Under the pieces are notes generated by a model. That model made no database searches. It was given only the letters and a program-made list of their open reading frames with translations, and had not been told where the DNA came from. From Lacipirellula limnantheis (GTDB lineage Bacteria; Planctomycetota; Planctomycetia; Pirellulales; Lacipirellulaceae): a DNA stretch of 64,000 nucleotides. The DNA is taken from NCBI RefSeq assembly GCF_007746075.1, contig NZ_CP036339.1, positions 6,194,028 to 6,258,027 on the forward strand, given 5' to 3'. A program made the translations under genes and the position numbers. Of this stretch, positions 1-9,437 are shown piece by piece (within the stretch, counting starts at the first letter, position 1; the number at the start of each line of letters is the position of its first letter).

Positions 1-28
1 GAACCCCGACGCCTGAACCCTTCCCCGC
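1..28. repeat. GGGTTC/GAACCC-type repeat arm
   Basis: The first 28 bases carry GAACCCC...TGAACCC units directly upstream of the first gene. The same units make a long inverted repeat at 61355-61434. The rest of this copy lies outside the window, so its structure cannot be judged. Confidence 0.4.
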
Positions 29-2287
29 ATGCCCACTCTTGCCGACAGCATCGTCTCCAGCTCGTCGCGCAAACTCACGATCCGCGCCCGCCCCGACCTG
101 AAGGCCCGCAAGCAGCGCTACCAGGGCCGCACCTACTGGGTGGTGAAAGATCCGGTCGGCCTCCAATACTTCCGCTTCGAAGAGGAGGAGTTCGCGATTC
201 TGCAAATGCTCGACGGGCAGTCGAGCCTCGACGACATCGCCGAACAGTTCGAAGCCGAGTTCCCGCCGCAGACGATTCGCGTCGAGGAACTGCAGAACTT
301 CATCGGCATGCTCCACAAGAGCGGGTTGGTCCTCTCCGACGCCCCCGGCCAAGGCTGGGCGCTGAAGGAACGCCGCGACGAAAAGAAGTACCGCGAACTG
401 CTCGGGGCGCTCAGCAATATCCTCGCGTTCCGCCTCCGGGGGATCGACCCCGAACGGCTCCTGAACTGGCTCTACCCGTACGTCCGCTGGTTCTTCACGC
501 CGGCGGCGACGGCGGGCGCGCTGATGCTCGCGATGGCGGCGCTGACGCTGGTGCTCGTGCAGTTCGACGTCTTCAAGTCGCGGCTGCCTGAGTTTAACTC
601 ATTCTTCTCCGCGCAGAATTGGCTCGCGCTGGCTGTGACGCTCACGGCGACGAAGATCTTGCATGAGTTCGGCCACGGCATGTCGTGCAAGCACTTTGGC
701 GGCGAGTGCCACGAGATGGGCGTCATGTTCCTGGTGATGACGCCGTGTCTGTACTGCAACGTCTCCGATTCCTGGATGCTGCCCAACCGCTGGCATCGCG
801 CCGCGATCGGCGCCGCCGGAATGTACGTCGAGGTGGTGCTCGCCTCGATCTGCACCTTCATCTGGTGGTTCAGCGAGCCGGGACCGCTCAATTACTTCTG
901 CTTGAACGTGATGTTCGTCAGCTCGGTGAGCACGATCATGTTCAACGCCAACCCGCTGCTGCGCTACGACGGCTACTACATCCTCAGCGACATTCTCGAA
1001 ATCCCGAACCTCCGCCAGAAGGCGAGCACGATCCTCAACCGCAAGCTCGGCAAGTGGTGCCTGGGACTCGAAGAGCCCGAAGATCCCTTCCTCCCGAAGC
1101 GGCACCAGCTGCTGTTCGCGCTCTACACGGTTGCCTCGGCTCTCTATCGCTGGGTGGTCCTCTTTTCGATTTTGTTCTTCCTGAATAAGGTGTTCGAGCC
1201 GTACGGACTGAAAGTCCTGGGGCAGGCGCTCGCCCTCGCCTCGATCTACGGCATGATCTTTATGCCGGCCAAGGCTGTTTGGAAGTTCTTTCGCGTCCCG
1301 GGGAGGTGGAGCAAGGTGAAACGGGTTCGACTCTACATCACCTTGTCGCTGCTGGCGGGCTTCGTCGCGTCGCTCTTCCTCGTGCCGCTTCCGATGCGGG
1401 TCATCGCGCCGTTCGAACTACAGCCTTACAACGTCGATAGCGTCTATGTCGAAGTTCCCGGCCGCCTGGTCAAGCTCGGCGTCAAGGCCGGGCAACAAGT
1501 GAAGAAGGGCGACCTCATTGCCCAGCTGGAGAATCTCGACCTCAAACTGGCGGTCGCCAAACTCCGCGGCGAACAGGCGACGCTGCAGACTGAACTTGCA
1601 AACCTCGAACTGCTGCAATTCCAACCATCCAAAGGCGAAGAGGCCTCGCAACGCTACGACACCGCGCTCAAGCAACTCGGCGGCGTCACCAAGCAACTCG
1701 CGCAAAAGGAAGCCGACCTCGCCCGCCTGACGATCGTCGCCCCGCGCGACGGCACGGTGATCCCCCCGCCGCGCACTCCCGAGCGTCCTAGTTCCGACGG
1801 GACCCAACTCGGCGGTTGGACCGGCACGCCGCTCGATGAGCGCAACATCGGCGCCAGTTTTTCGCCGCAGGGTCAACAGAACCTGATCTGCATGATCGGC
1901 GACCCCGACGAATGGGACGCCACGTTGATTATCGACCAGGACGACAGCGGCATCGTCGCCGAGGGGCAAGAGGTGCGGCTGATGTTCGAGGAATCGGCCT
2001 ACCACGTCTTCGTCAGCACCATCTCGCAAGTCAACAAATCGAAAGCCGTCGAAGTCGCGCCCGCGCGGCTCGCGAGCGTCAACGGCGGCCCGCTCGCCGC
2101 CCAGCAGAACCCCGACGGCAGCCTGCGGCCGCTCAACACATCGTTCCAAGCGATCGCCCGCCTCAACGACCCGCAGGGCATGCTCCGCAACGGCCTGATC
2201 GGCACGGCCCGCATCACGGTGAAGCCGCAAACCATCGCCTGGCGCGTCGGCCGCTATCTGAGCCGGACGTTCAACTTCGAGCTGTAA
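29..2287 (+). CDS. PqqD-like/M50 peptidase/HlyD fusion exporter subunit
   Basis: A 752-residue membrane protein joining three modules. Residues about 35-105 resemble a PqqD-like peptide-binding domain. Residues about 150-450 are a multi-pass site-2-protease (M50) core with HEFGH zinc motif at 212-216 and NANPLLRYDGYY at 306-317, where Asp314 is the probable third zinc ligand. From about 455 to the end is a HlyD/biotinyl-lipoyl type periplasmic adaptor with a short hairpin. Such fusions are thought to work with HlyD adaptors and TolC channels in export; the substrate is unknown. The same architecture occurs at 35200-37401. Its partner genes are not downstream, so they may lie upstream of the window. 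The ATG at 29 fits the start of the conserved N-terminus; no clear Shine-Dalgarno is seen. Function is inferred from domains. Confidence 0.85.
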   Translation: MPTLADSIVSSSSRKLTIRARPDLKARKQRYQGRTYWVVKDPVGLQYFRFEEEEFAILQMLDGQSSLDDIAEQFEAEFPPQTIRVEELQNFIGMLHKSGLVLSDAPGQGWALKERRDEKKYRELLGALSNILAFRLRGIDPERLLNWLYPYVRWFFTPAATAGALMLAMAALTLVLVQFDVFKSRLPEFNSFFSAQNWLALAVTLTATKILHEFGHGMSCKHFGGECHEMGVMFLVMTPCLYCNVSDSWMLPNRWHRAAIGAAGMYVEVVLASICTFIWWFSEPGPLNYFCLNVMFVSSVSTIMFNANPLLRYDGYYILSDILEIPNLRQKASTILNRKLGKWCLGLEEPEDPFLPKRHQLLFALYTVASALYRWVVLFSILFFLNKVFEPYGLKVLGQALALASIYGMIFMPAKAVWKFFRVPGRWSKVKRVRLYITLSLLAGFVASLFLVPLPMRVIAPFELQPYNVDSVYVEVPGRLVKLGVKAGQQVKKGDLIAQLENLDLKLAVAKLRGEQATLQTELANLELLQFQPSKGEEASQRYDTALKQLGGVTKQLAQKEADLARLTIVAPRDGTVIPPPRTPERPSSDGTQLGGWTGTPLDERNIGASFSPQGQQNLICMIGDPDEWDATLIIDQDDSGIVAEGQEVRLMFEESAYHVFVSTISQVNKSKAVEVAPARLASVNGGPLAAQQNPDGSLRPLNTSFQAIARLNDPQGMLRNGLIGTARITVKPQTIAWRVGRYLSRTFNFEL

Positions 2288-2314
2288 TCGAAAAGCACGC
2301 TTGCTGCGGGAATT

Positions 2315-2444
2315 TCTCTCGCAGAGGCGCAGAGTCCGCAGAGGAGCGGGCGCAGGCTGGTTAGAATCGACAGCCATAATCGTTTGCAATTTTCCAAGTT
2401 AGCTCCGCGGATCCTCTCTGCGCCTCCGCGTCTCTGCGAGAGAC
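2315..2444. repeat. Inverted repeat, CGCAGAGGCGCAGAG family
   Basis: The left arm (2315-2345, TCTCGCAGAGGCGCAGAG...) and right arm (2413-2444, ...CGTCTCTGCGAGAGAC) are imperfect reverse complements about 70 bases apart. They fill most of the gap between two same-strand genes. Similar arms occur at 7668-7800, 13041-13062 and 14193-14225, so this is a dispersed family. Confidence 0.75.
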
Positions 2445-2453
2445 TTTTTCTCC

Positions 2454-3425
2454 ATGCTCGACGTCTATTTCTACGAAGCTTTTGAAGAAGAGGCCGCTGC
2501 CCTGCGGCGGTTGCTGCCGGCGTCGTTCGCGGCCGGTTACACCGATCTCACGATCCAGGAGGCGGGGCACGCCCTGCCGCCGGCGCCGATCATTTCGGTC
2601 CGTACCCAGTCGTTGTTGCCAACGACGTGGGCGCCCCAGCTGCAGGCGATCCTCAGCCGCAGCACCGGCTACGACCACCTCGCCGCGTACTCCGCCGCGA
2701 GCAAGGCGCCGGTCGCGCTTGGCTACCTTCCCCTCTACTGCCACCGCGCCGTGGCCGAGCAGGCGATGCTGCTCTGGATGGCGCTGCTGCGCCGCCTGCC
2801 GCTGCAGACGCGTCAGTTCCACGATTTTCATCGCGACGGCATCACCGGTCACGAATGCGCAGGCCGAACGCTGGCGGTGGTCGGCATCGGTCACATTGGC
2901 CATGAAGTCTGCCGCATCGGCGACGCACTTGGGATGCGCGTGATCGGCGTCGATCGCCATGAACTCCACGCTGACGTGAATTACGTCGGCATCGACGCGG
3001 CCCTAGCGCAGGCCGACGTGATCGTCTGCGCGATGGACCTCAACGCGTCGAACCACGGCTACTTTAGCGCTGCCAGTTGGCGGCAAGTGAAACGGGGCGC
3101 CGTCTTCGTCAATATCTCGCGCGGCGAGCTCAGCCCCGCGGCCGATTTGCTGGCGGCGCTCGAAGCGGGCCGACTCAGCGGCGTCGGCATGGACGTCTAC
3201 AACCACGAGGCCGAACTCGCCGTCGCCCTGCGAACAAAGCATCCGTCCGACGATCCCGAAGTGCAAGCAACGCTCGCGCTGGCCCGCCGCGACGACGTGA
3301 TCTGCACGCCTCACAATGCATTCAATTCGTTCGAAGCAGTCGAGCGGAAAAGCGACCATTCCGTCCAGCAAATCGTCGCGCTGCGCGACACCGGCAAGTT
3401 CCTCTGGCCCGCCCCCGTGGCATAG
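2454..3425 (+). CDS. NAD-dependent D-isomer 2-hydroxyacid dehydrogenase
   Basis: A 323-residue cytoplasmic oxidoreductase of the D-2-hydroxyacid dehydrogenase family, which interconverts 2-oxo acids and D-2-hydroxy acids with NAD(H). The Rossmann motif VGIGHIG is at 143-149. The catalytic set is Arg223 (ISRGE), Glu252 and His287 (TPHNAF), all in expected order and spacing. Length is normal for the family. The N-terminal catalytic half is poorly conserved, so the substrate (lactate, glycerate, phosphoglycerate or other) cannot be assigned. The gene stands alone between two inverted-repeat gaps, giving no operon clue. ATG at 2454 is the first in frame and is preceded only by the repeat element. 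Confidence 0.85.
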   Translation: MLDVYFYEAFEEEAAALRRLLPASFAAGYTDLTIQEAGHALPPAPIISVRTQSLLPTTWAPQLQAILSRSTGYDHLAAYSAASKAPVALGYLPLYCHRAVAEQAMLLWMALLRRLPLQTRQFHDFHRDGITGHECAGRTLAVVGIGHIGHEVCRIGDALGMRVIGVDRHELHADVNYVGIDAALAQADVIVCAMDLNASNHGYFSAASWRQVKRGAVFVNISRGELSPAADLLAALEAGRLSGVGMDVYNHEAELAVALRTKHPSDDPEVQATLALARRDDVICTPHNAFNSFEAVERKSDHSVQQIVALRDTGKFLWPAPVA

Positions 3426-3480
3426 CAACGGTTTCCGCCCTCGCTTCGACGCTTATTTAATTGCCGTCACAAACACATTT

Positions 3481-3547
3481 ACCACAGAGAACACAGAGAA
3501 GAGGTGAAGGGCTTCCTTCCTTAATCTTCCTCTGTGTTCTCTGTGGT
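3481..3547. repeat. Inverted repeat ACCACAGAGAACACAGAG
   Basis: A perfect 18-base inverted repeat (3481-3498 and 3530-3547) with a 31-base loop lies in the 309-base gap 3426-3734. It could form a strong stem in RNA but lacks a following T-tract, so a terminator role is not shown. Nothing else recognisable is in the gap. Confidence 0.85.
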
Positions 3548-3734
3548 TATGGCGAATCCGTGAAGCATTTTAAGAATGCTGGCAGTTGCAGACGGTTCAC
3601 AGCCGAGGGCGGCAAGAACGCTAGCACCGTTGTTCCGCAATTCGCCTAGGATGGCGCCGCCCGGCCCCCTAGAATCCGTTCGCCCGCGCGAGCTCGCCTA
3701 TCGCGACTGCGCGCCCTCCGCATCAGGCGAATCG

Positions 3735-6700
3735 ATGGCCCGCAGACGACGACTCACCGACGACGACGAAGCGCTCGACGAAGTCGACGAGTTGCCCTCG
3801 TCGCGCCGCGCTCGTCGCCGCAAAGGCGGCCGACGCCGGTGGAAGTTGTTGTTCGTCCTGGCGGCCCTGGTCATCCTGCTCCTCGCGGCGCCAACGATCA
3901 TTGCCAAGTCGCCGCTGCGCAACACGATTCTCGGCAACGCCCTGCCGCCTGGCGCCGGGCGACTCACCGCGAGCGACGCCGCCTTCTCGTGGACCAGCGG
4001 CCAAGGTCTCGCCGGCGTGGCTTTCCTCGACGCCAAGGGAACGCAGCAGTTTGCCGCCGAACTCGTCCAAACCAGCCGTTCCCTCATCGGCTTTTTGTCG
4101 AACCGCAACGACTTCGGCACGGTGACCGTCACGCGGCCGATGCTGCAGATCGAAACCCGCGCCGGCGGCAGCAGCGTTGAAGATCTCGTTGCCCAGCTGG
4201 CCGACGCCGCCGCGAAGGCGGCCAACGATCCCGCCAGCGGTCCCAGCGGACCACCGCAATTTGAACTGGTCATTGTCGATGGCACGATCGTCGGCCGCGA
4301 CCTGTCGACTGGACAGCAGTGGCAGATCACCGGCCTCAGCGCCAGTGCGAAGCCCATCGCCTCAGGAGGTTGGGACATCCTCGCCGACGGCACGCTGCGA
4401 CTCGGTTCGCCCGCCACGGCCGGCGCCGCCGCAAACGACTTAGCCCCTCCGGCAGCAGCGCCAACTGATCTCGCCGCCCCGCAAGCTCCTATCGTCGATC
4501 AAGCCGGCCGCTTCAAAATTCATTTGGCGCCGGCGGACGCCCCGAGTGGCGCCGGGAGCGGCGACGCCACGGCTGCCCAGGAACTACTCGTCGTCGCCGA
4601 CCGTTTGCCGCTCGCGCCGCTGGAACCATGGCTCGCGCGTAAAGTCGATGGCGCGCGGCTTACCGGCGAGGCGTCGCCTGACCTAAGAGTCACATGGAGC
4701 GACGCTCCTCTAGCCCCCGGGTCTGCCGGGGGGTCGAACGACCAAACAAGCCAGCCGGCCTTATCCAATGTCGCTCTACCCCCCGGCGGAGCCGGGGGCT
4801 ACGGGAAAGTCACTGCCAAGGGCAAGCTCGACGCCGCGAACTTGCGTTTCACCTCCACCGCGCTCGCTGGCGACCTCCTGGAACTCGCCGCGGTTGCGAT
4901 GCATCTCGACGCGGAAGTGGCCGGCAACCGACTGCGAGCCGCTGGCTGCACCGCCCGGGGCGATTGGCTGCAGGCCGAAATCAACGGCGAGTTCAATCTC
5001 GACGAAATCGATCGCCTGAGTCTGAAATCGCTCCCGACGAGCGACGCCACGATCACCGCCCGCGCCGAACTGCCGCAGCTGACCCGCATGCTGCCGCGAA
5101 CGCTGCGGCTGCGTCCCGGCGTGCGCGTCGACGCCGGCAGCATGGAGATCACCGCCCGCAGCGCAAAGACCGACGCCGCCCGCCACTGGACCGTCGCCGC
5201 GGTGCTGCAAGATTTGGTCGGCACGGACGGCCAGCGTCCCATCCGCTGGACCAAGCCGTTCGAGATTGCGCTCGACGCCGTCGACACGGCCGCCGGACCG
5301 CAATTCCAAAGCGGCCTGCTCCGCTCGACGTTCGCCGCCGCCACGGCCAATGGCACGGCCGGCGGACTGGAAGGGAGCCTCGAGTTCAATCTCAACGAGC
5401 TCGCCGAAGAGCTCGGTCAATTCCAAGATCTCTCGGCCTGGAAGCTGCAAGGAACCGGCGCCGGCAAGTTCTCGCTGCGCGATACGGGCGTTGATCGATT
5501 CGCCGTCAGCGCCGAACTTGATCTGCAACAGATCGACGTCCAGCGCGAGGGCAAGCCCGTCTGGGACGACCCGCAGGTGCGCGTCGAAATCCAGGCCGCC
5601 GGCTCGCGGCGCGAGTTCAAGCCGCAACGGATCGAAACAGCCAGCTTGATGATGCGCGGTCCCGCCGACACCCTCTCCGCGGAGTTGCTCGAACCGCTGG
5701 CTGTGATCGATGATGAAAGCTCCTGGCTTCCCCAGCTCAACGGCGAGTGTTATCTCAAGCTCAACGGCAACGGCCCATTGGAGCAGTGGGCCGGACGGCT
5801 TCGTCCTTGGGTCAACGGCGTGCCGGAGCAGCTAGCGGGGCAATCGACGATCAGCGCCCAACTTCGCGCGGCCCCTGGCTTGCTGCAGGTTGACCAGTCG
5901 AAAATCAGCATTCAGAACTTCGCGGCCAAGGTCGGAGCGACGCAGATTGTCGAGGCAGGCATCGAAGCCGCGGGCGACTTCCGCTGGGAAACGGCCACGC
6001 GGCAGTTCGCCTCGAAGGCGTACCAACTCAGCAGCAGCTCCATTGCCTTCGGCACGCGCGACGTCTCCGTGCAATTCGCCGCCGCGGGCCCGCCGCTTGC
6101 CCGCGGCGACGTCGCCTTCCGCGGCGACTTCGATCGGCTGGCGGCCTGGGGCGATTTGCTCGGCGCGCAGGCCGGGGGACTTCGGCCGCGCGGGCAGTTC
6201 GTTGGCCGACTGCAACTCGCCAGCGACGCCCAGCGGGCGACGGCAACGCTCAACGCCTCCGCCGAGCCGTTGCAACTCGTGAACTCCGCTGACGGCACGA
6301 TCGCTTGGAACGAACCGAAGGTCGACCTCGCGACGGTTGCCGCGTACACCAACGCCGACGACCGGCTGCAACTCTCCGGCATCAATGTCACCGGCAAGAC
6401 GGTGAAGATGGAAGGATCGGGCGTCGTCGAGCAGGTGCGCACCGCAGGCGTCGTTCGCGGCGACGTTAATCTGACCTACGACGCCGCCGAGTTGGCCCAA
6501 CTCCTCACCGCCTACCTTGGCCCGAACGTGCAAATCACGGGCGCGAACCAAGCACGGTTGCAAGCGACGGGACAGTTGTACGCGAGCCGTGACGGATTGA
6601 ATTCAACAGGTCCCGCTCCCTCCACCTCGAACGGCGCGCCTTCGGCCACGCCCAGCGCCTTCGCCAGCACCCAGCAGCCCGCATCCAGCACCCTCCCCCA

Positions 6701-7664
6701 CTGGTCACGCCGGTGGCAGCTCGCCACGCAAACCGGTTGGACCGCCGCCAACGTCTTCGGCTTGCCGATTGGCCCCGCTCAGCTCGCCGCGAGCGTTCGC
6801 GACGGCCAGGCGCAATTCTCGCCGCTGGAACTGACCGTCGGCCCCACGGGGAAAGTGAGCCTGACGCCGCGCATCCTGCTCGACGCCAATCCGCAGATGT
6901 TGGAGCTCGCCCCTGGCCAGGCAATCACCAACGTCGCGATCTCGGCCGAGGTGAGCGATCGCATGCTCAAGTACGCCGCCCCGATCGTCGCTGGCGCCGC
7001 GCGGACCGAAGGATCCTTCTCGTTCTTCCTGAACGGCGCCCAGATCCCGCTGCGGCAGCCGAAAACCGGCAAGCTCGACGGTCGGCTCACCGTTCACAAC
7101 CTCGCCGTCACGCCCGGGCCGATGATTCAGGACATTGCGAACCTCATCAAACAGGTCGACGCCCTCAGCAAGAATGGCCAGAACCTGGGACAAAATCTCA
7201 CGCAGAATCTCAATCAAGGTCTGGGCAACCTCAATCAGGGCATCGGCAGCATCCTCGGCGCCGTCTCGCCGCAGAAACCAGCCGCCGCCGAGCCGATCAA
7301 AGGGATCACGATGAGCGAAAAGGCGATCGACGTCACGATCGCCGAGGGCCGCGTCTATCACAAGAACCTCGAGTTCCTGATCGACGACGTGCCGGTCCGC
7401 TCGAACGGCTCGGTCGGCTTCGACGAAACGCTCAACCTGATGATCGAAATACCGATCCAACAGAAATGGGTCGGCAGCAAACCGGCCCTGCAGTCTTTGG
7501 TCGGCCAAGTGATTCAAATTCCCGTCGCCGGCACCTTCGCGAAGCCGCAAGTCGACAACCGCGCGGTCGGCAGCTTCGTCGCCCAAGCCGCCCAACAAGC
7601 GGCGGGGGGCATCATTGGCGAAGAGATCAATAAGGCTTTCGATAAGATTCTCAAGCCGCGATAA
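3735..7664 (+). CDS. AsmA-like large membrane-anchored envelope protein
   Basis: Start chosen at ATG 3735, giving 1309 residues: a charged N-terminus (1-36, many Arg/Asp), one membrane helix at about 37-57, then a long beta-rich extracytoplasmic region. The C-terminal part (about 1130-1300), with NLMIEIPIQQKWVG and an Asn/Gln/Leu-rich linker before it, is like the AsmA/DUF748 group, whose members are linked to outer-membrane lipid or protein homeostasis. An open frame continues upstream to 3576 but that part looks non-coding. Two segments look inserted: residues about 324-357 are encoded by an inverted repeat (4711-4801), and about 955-994 are a Ser/Thr/Pro/Ala-rich stretch encoded by short CCAGCA-type repeats. 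Exact role unknown. Confidence 0.75.
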   Translation: MARRRRLTDDDEALDEVDELPSSRRARRRKGGRRRWKLLFVLAALVILLLAAPTIIAKSPLRNTILGNALPPGAGRLTASDAAFSWTSGQGLAGVAFLDAKGTQQFAAELVQTSRSLIGFLSNRNDFGTVTVTRPMLQIETRAGGSSVEDLVAQLADAAAKAANDPASGPSGPPQFELVIVDGTIVGRDLSTGQQWQITGLSASAKPIASGGWDILADGTLRLGSPATAGAAANDLAPPAAAPTDLAAPQAPIVDQAGRFKIHLAPADAPSGAGSGDATAAQELLVVADRLPLAPLEPWLARKVDGARLTGEASPDLRVTWSDAPLAPGSAGGSNDQTSQPALSNVALPPGGAGGYGKVTAKGKLDAANLRFTSTALAGDLLELAAVAMHLDAEVAGNRLRAAGCTARGDWLQAEINGEFNLDEIDRLSLKSLPTSDATITARAELPQLTRMLPRTLRLRPGVRVDAGSMEITARSAKTDAARHWTVAAVLQDLVGTDGQRPIRWTKPFEIALDAVDTAAGPQFQSGLLRSTFAAATANGTAGGLEGSLEFNLNELAEELGQFQDLSAWKLQGTGAGKFSLRDTGVDRFAVSAELDLQQIDVQREGKPVWDDPQVRVEIQAAGSRREFKPQRIETASLMMRGPADTLSAELLEPLAVIDDESSWLPQLNGECYLKLNGNGPLEQWAGRLRPWVNGVPEQLAGQSTISAQLRAAPGLLQVDQSKISIQNFAAKVGATQIVEAGIEAAGDFRWETATRQFASKAYQLSSSSIAFGTRDVSVQFAAAGPPLARGDVAFRGDFDRLAAWGDLLGAQAGGLRPRGQFVGRLQLASDAQRATATLNASAEPLQLVNSADGTIAWNEPKVDLATVAAYTNADDRLQLSGINVTGKTVKMEGSGVVEQVRTAGVVRGDVNLTYDAAELAQLLTAYLGPNVQITGANQARLQATGQLYASRDGLNSTGPAPSTSNGAPSATPSAFASTQQPASSTLPHWSRRWQLATQTGWTAANVFGLPIGPAQLAASVRDGQAQFSPLELTVGPTGKVSLTPRILLDANPQMLELAPGQAITNVAISAEVSDRMLKYAAPIVAGAARTEGSFSFFLNGAQIPLRQPKTGKLDGRLTVHNLAVTPGPMIQDIANLIKQVDALSKNGQNLGQNLTQNLNQGLGNLNQGIGSILGAVSPQKPAAAEPIKGITMSEKAIDVTIAEGRVYHKNLEFLIDDVPVRSNGSVGFDETLNLMIEIPIQQKWVGSKPALQSLVGQVIQIPVAGTFAKPQVDNRAVGSFVAQAAQQAAGGIIGEEINKAFDKILKPR
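4711..4801. repeat. Intragenic GC-rich REP-like inverted repeat (TAGCCCCCGG family)
   Basis: Begins TAGCCCCCGGGTCTGCCGGG and ends in CCCCCCGGCGGAGCCGGGGG plus CTA. Each end is a hairpin and the two ends are also mutually inverted. It lies inside the AsmA-like gene and is read through in frame as Gly/Pro-rich sequence. Near-identical ends occur at 63645-63728 and a variant at 48880-48966. Confidence 0.85.
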
Positions 7665-7667
7665 AGA

Positions 7668-7800
7668 TCTATCGCAGAGGCGGAGTGATCGCCGCGAAGA
7701 AGCACAAAAATCACAATAGAGAAAGCAAGTCATTCCTCTTGCGTCTTCTGTGCTTCTTTGTGGCTATCAAGAAATTCTCTCCGCGCCTCTGCGAGAGACT
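7668..7800. repeat. Inverted repeat between convergent genes
   Basis: The left part (CGCAGAGGCG..., then GAAGAAGCACAAAAATCACA) and the right part (TGTGCTTCTTTGTGGC..., then CGCGCCTCTGCGAGAG) are imperfect reverse complements with nested motifs. The element fills the gap between the convergent AsmA-like gene and pgi and might act as a two-way transcription barrier, which is inference. Confidence 0.7.
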
Positions 7801-7813
7801 TCCTAGAGGAAGA

Positions 7814-9211
7814 TTAGCGCCGCAGAATCGCGTTCATATTCTTCTTATAAGCCTCCACCCCCGGCTGGCCGTAGGGATTGATGCCAATGAGCCGCCCTTC
7901 CACGACGGTGGCCAGCATCATGAACTGGAAGAACTGCCCCAGCGTGTATTCGTCGAGCTGCGGCAGGTGAATATCCGCCGTCGGGCGATTCGCTTCGCGA
8001 TAGGCCAGGTTCGTCCCTTCGATCGCCGCCGCAAGAATGTTCGGAATCGACTTCTCCGCGAGCTCGTTGAGTCCGTCTTGGTTGAGGTCGCTCGACCCCA
8101 CCTTGATCGCCCCGCGACTTGGTTGGTCGACAATGAGGTTGGTGATCAGCTTGTCGCGCGCCCCTTCCTGGTGCTGCTGCCCGCGGCTGTGGAGATCGCG
8201 GGTGTTCACCACGGTAAGCGGCAACGCGCCGACTTCGTGCTTGCCGAGACTCTCGGCCAGCAGTTGGTCGTACCACAGGCTGGCCGCTTCGAGCCGCTTG
8301 CCCCATGTCGACAACACCCGGGTGTAGCAGCCGCGCAGCTCCTCCATCAAGTGGCACACGCCCACGTATTGCAGCACGATGTTCGTCGCCGGTCCGTTGT
8401 TGCGGAAGTGTTCGTTCATCGCCGCGGCGCCGGCCAGCAGTCGTTCCAGGTCGAGCCCCAACAGCGCCGCCGGCGTCAGCCCGACCGCCGACAATACCGA
8501 GAACCGTCCGCCGACGCCGTCCGGCACTTCAAACACTTCTTTGCAGCCCAGCGCCTGTGATAGTTCAAACAGCTTCCCCGTCTTGCCGGTCACGGGGATG
8601 ACGAACTTGGCCAACTCGCCGGAGTCCTTCCCCAGCGACGCCTTCAAATCGTGCAAGAGAATCCGAAAGGCGGCCGCCGTCTCCAGCGTGCCGCCGCTCT
8701 TGCTGATGCAGACCAAGCCCCACTGGTCGCCGCGGCTTTGCAACAACCGCTGCAGGTCGAGCAGCGCGTCGTTGTCGACGTTGTTGCCTTCGAAGTACAT
8801 CCGCGGCCGACCGCGGCGCATGGCCGGCTCGACCTCGTTGTAGTACTGATGGCAGCACGCCTCCAGCAGCGCCCGCGCTCCCATGTACGATCCGCCGATC
8901 CCCAGCACGACGACGCTGTCGACCTCGCCGCTCAGCCGATCGGCCGCCGCCTTGATGCGAGCCAACTCGCTCCGCGGGCCGTTGGTGCGAAAGTCCGCGA
9001 GCAGCCGATCCGGCAGATCGTGAAACCCCGCATCGAGCGGAACCTTCTCCGCCGGCACCTCGACGCCGTCGGCCCACAACTGTGCGTCGGCCAGCACTTC
9101 GTCCCGCGCCTCGTCGAGATGCCCCGCCAAGTCGGCCAACTCCGCCGGCGTGATCCCATGCTCAGGCAGAAAGACGCCGCTGGGATCGTAGGAAATCAAC
9201 TTGTCGGCCAT
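7814..9211 (-). CDS. pgi: Glucose-6-phosphate isomerase
   Basis: A 465-residue enzyme of the PGI family that interconverts glucose-6-phosphate and fructose-6-phosphate in the cytoplasm. Seen motifs: GIGGSYMGARA at 104-114, sugar-phosphate site SKSGGTLET at 170-178, and the PGI signature GGRFSVLS at 234-241. Length is close to that of the shorter bacterial PGIs. It is divergent from the phosphoglycerate mutase gene across a 394-base gap, so two glycolytic steps sit back to back and could share a control region. ATG at 9211 begins a well-formed N-terminus. Confidence 0.95.
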   Translation of the reverse strand: MADKLISYDPSGVFLPEHGITPAELADLAGHLDEARDEVLADAQLWADGVEVPAEKVPLDAGFHDLPDRLLADFRTNGPRSELARIKAAADRLSGEVDSVVVLGIGGSYMGARALLEACCHQYYNEVEPAMRRGRPRMYFEGNNVDNDALLDLQRLLQSRGDQWGLVCISKSGGTLETAAAFRILLHDLKASLGKDSGELAKFVIPVTGKTGKLFELSQALGCKEVFEVPDGVGGRFSVLSAVGLTPAALLGLDLERLLAGAAAMNEHFRNNGPATNIVLQYVGVCHLMEELRGCYTRVLSTWGKRLEAASLWYDQLLAESLGKHEVGALPLTVVNTRDLHSRGQQHQEGARDKLITNLIVDQPSRGAIKVGSSDLNQDGLNELAEKSIPNILAAAIEGTNLAYREANRPTADIHLPQLDEYTLGQFFQFMMLATVVEGRLIGINPYGQPGVEAYKKNMNAILRR

Positions 9212-9270
9212 GACGAATTCCTTACTTATCTAAATGAACTGTCGGCTGTTGAACGAATGGCGGAATTTGA

Positions 9271-9437
9271 ATTTAACCACAAAGACGCGAAGGCACGAAG
9301 GACGCACGAAGAAAACTCGTGCAAGAGAACGACTGACCCGCGGAATCGAAAGACCTCCTGAGAAACTGGCCGCCTAACTGCCGAAGCCGCGAAACTTCTT
9401 ACTTCTTCGTGACTTCTTCGTGCCTTGGAGCCTTGGT
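9271..9437. repeat. Inverted repeat TTAACCACAAAGACGCGAAGG family
   Basis: The arm TTAACCACAAAGACGCGAAG (from 9274) is mirrored by CTTCGTGCCTTGGAGCCTTGGTGGTTAG (to 9440), with smaller ACGAAG/CTTCGT units between. It occupies the middle of the 394-base divergent gap 9212-9605. Promoters for pgi and the mutase must also be in this gap but none is clear enough to mark. Confidence 0.75.
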
